From contig JAFSKN010000016.1 in NCBI GenBank assembly GCA_017448975.1, forward strand, positions 62,001 through 126,000: a stretch of DNA of 64,000 nucleotides. Direction: 5' to 3'. Numbering within the stretch: position 1 is the first letter of the stretch; each line of letters opens with the position of its first letter. This document shows, piece by piece, positions 63,890 to 64,000 of the stretch. The notes beneath the pieces are model-generated. The model was not told where the DNA came from, searched no databases, and was given only the letters and a program-made list of their open reading frames with translations. The position numbers were made by a program, and so were the translations under genes. Source of the DNA: Clostridia bacterium (GTDB lineage: Bacteria; Bacillota; Clostridia; Christensenellales; Aristaeellaceae).

Positions 63890-64000
63890 ATGCTGAAGAA
63901 TTTTGAACGGAAAAAGTCGGAGGACAAGGACGCCCTGAACGCGGAAATCAAAGAGATTCGGGAAAAGCTGCTGGCGCAGCAGCAATTGATCCGGGATCAG
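63890..64000 (+). CDS. Probable polyphosphate kinase 2-like protein (3' truncated by window)
   Basis: The ATG at 63890 follows AGGAGG by 8 nt. The 37 visible residues (FERKKSEDKDALNAEIKEIR, then KLLAQQQLIRDQ) have the helical, charged character of the N-terminus of PPK2-class polyphosphate:AMP/ADP phosphotransferases, which precedes their Walker A. The segment is too short for certainty; a coiled-coil protein is the alternative. Confidence 0.4.
   Translation, partial: MLKNFERKKSEDKDALNAEIKEIREKLLAQQQLIRDQ

Overview
The window is about 64 kb of a GC-rich (roughly 58-60% by eye) bacterial chromosome, densely packed on both strands. The gene set points to an uncultured, probably gut or rumen, member of the Clostridia (Bacillota): an hrcA-grpE-dnaK-dnaJ operon under a perfect CIRCE, a SpoVB/MurJ-type flippase, a TM1266-type FeFe-hydrogenase regulator, a GldAFG-type ABC exporter, sugar ABC permeases without their own ATPase, and GH4, GH127 and DUF5060-type glycan genes. 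The substrate-binding proteins lack a canonical lipobox. The lineage assignment is inference from gene content; there is no rRNA gene here.

Layout. 0-5 kb: truncated flavodoxin-like oxidoreductase, secreted amidase/LRR protein, argG, mnmE. 5.2-9 kb: a four-gene operon with a ZorA/ZorB-like proton-driven motor pair, a membrane-anchored protein and a VanX-like D,D-dipeptidase. 9-13.7 kb: pyk and a sugar ABC importer. 13.8-24 kb: an immunity-like orphan, tgt, two paralogous secreted proteins, an RluA synthase, an rRNA methyltransferase, a Gfo/Idh oxidoreductase, tRNA-Leu(CAA), a GH4 glycosidase and small accessory genes. 24-31 kb: transketolase, phosphohexomutase, DUF2461 and a membrane EAL phosphodiesterase. 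31-43.5 kb: class A PBP with a long structured leader, trkA-trkH, and the hrcA heat-shock operon interrupted by a secreted-protein gene. 43.6-49.6 kb: C39-like protein, a DUF5060/DUF5605 pseudogene, GldAFG-type transporter, degenerate metallophosphoesterase. 49.7-58.4 kb: ppk1, GH127, an AT-rich MjaI-type restriction-modification pair, SpoVB-like flippase, a Phd/PIN toxin-antitoxin pair. 58.5-64 kb: MATE pump, NMT1-like binding protein with TM1266 regulator behind an attenuator-like leader, VanW protein, HD hydrolase, a truncated Rpn-type nuclease and the start of a probable PPK2.

The most unusual content lies between genes. First, a modular multi-hairpin repeat occurs seven times plus one decayed copy. 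In six of the seven the first hairpin begins 10-16 nt after a stop codon, always in the same polarity relative to the gene, and the stems differ between copies by compensatory changes. Second, several intergenic palindromes have arms built from tandem 7-bp units. Two of them share a terminal inverted repeat (about GAACACTTTAAGTCA) with a 443-bp multi-hairpin element at 51.7 kb, which suggests one family of small non-autonomous elements. The best protein-level candidate for an undescribed system is the ZorAB-like/dipeptidase operon at 5.3-9.0 kb.
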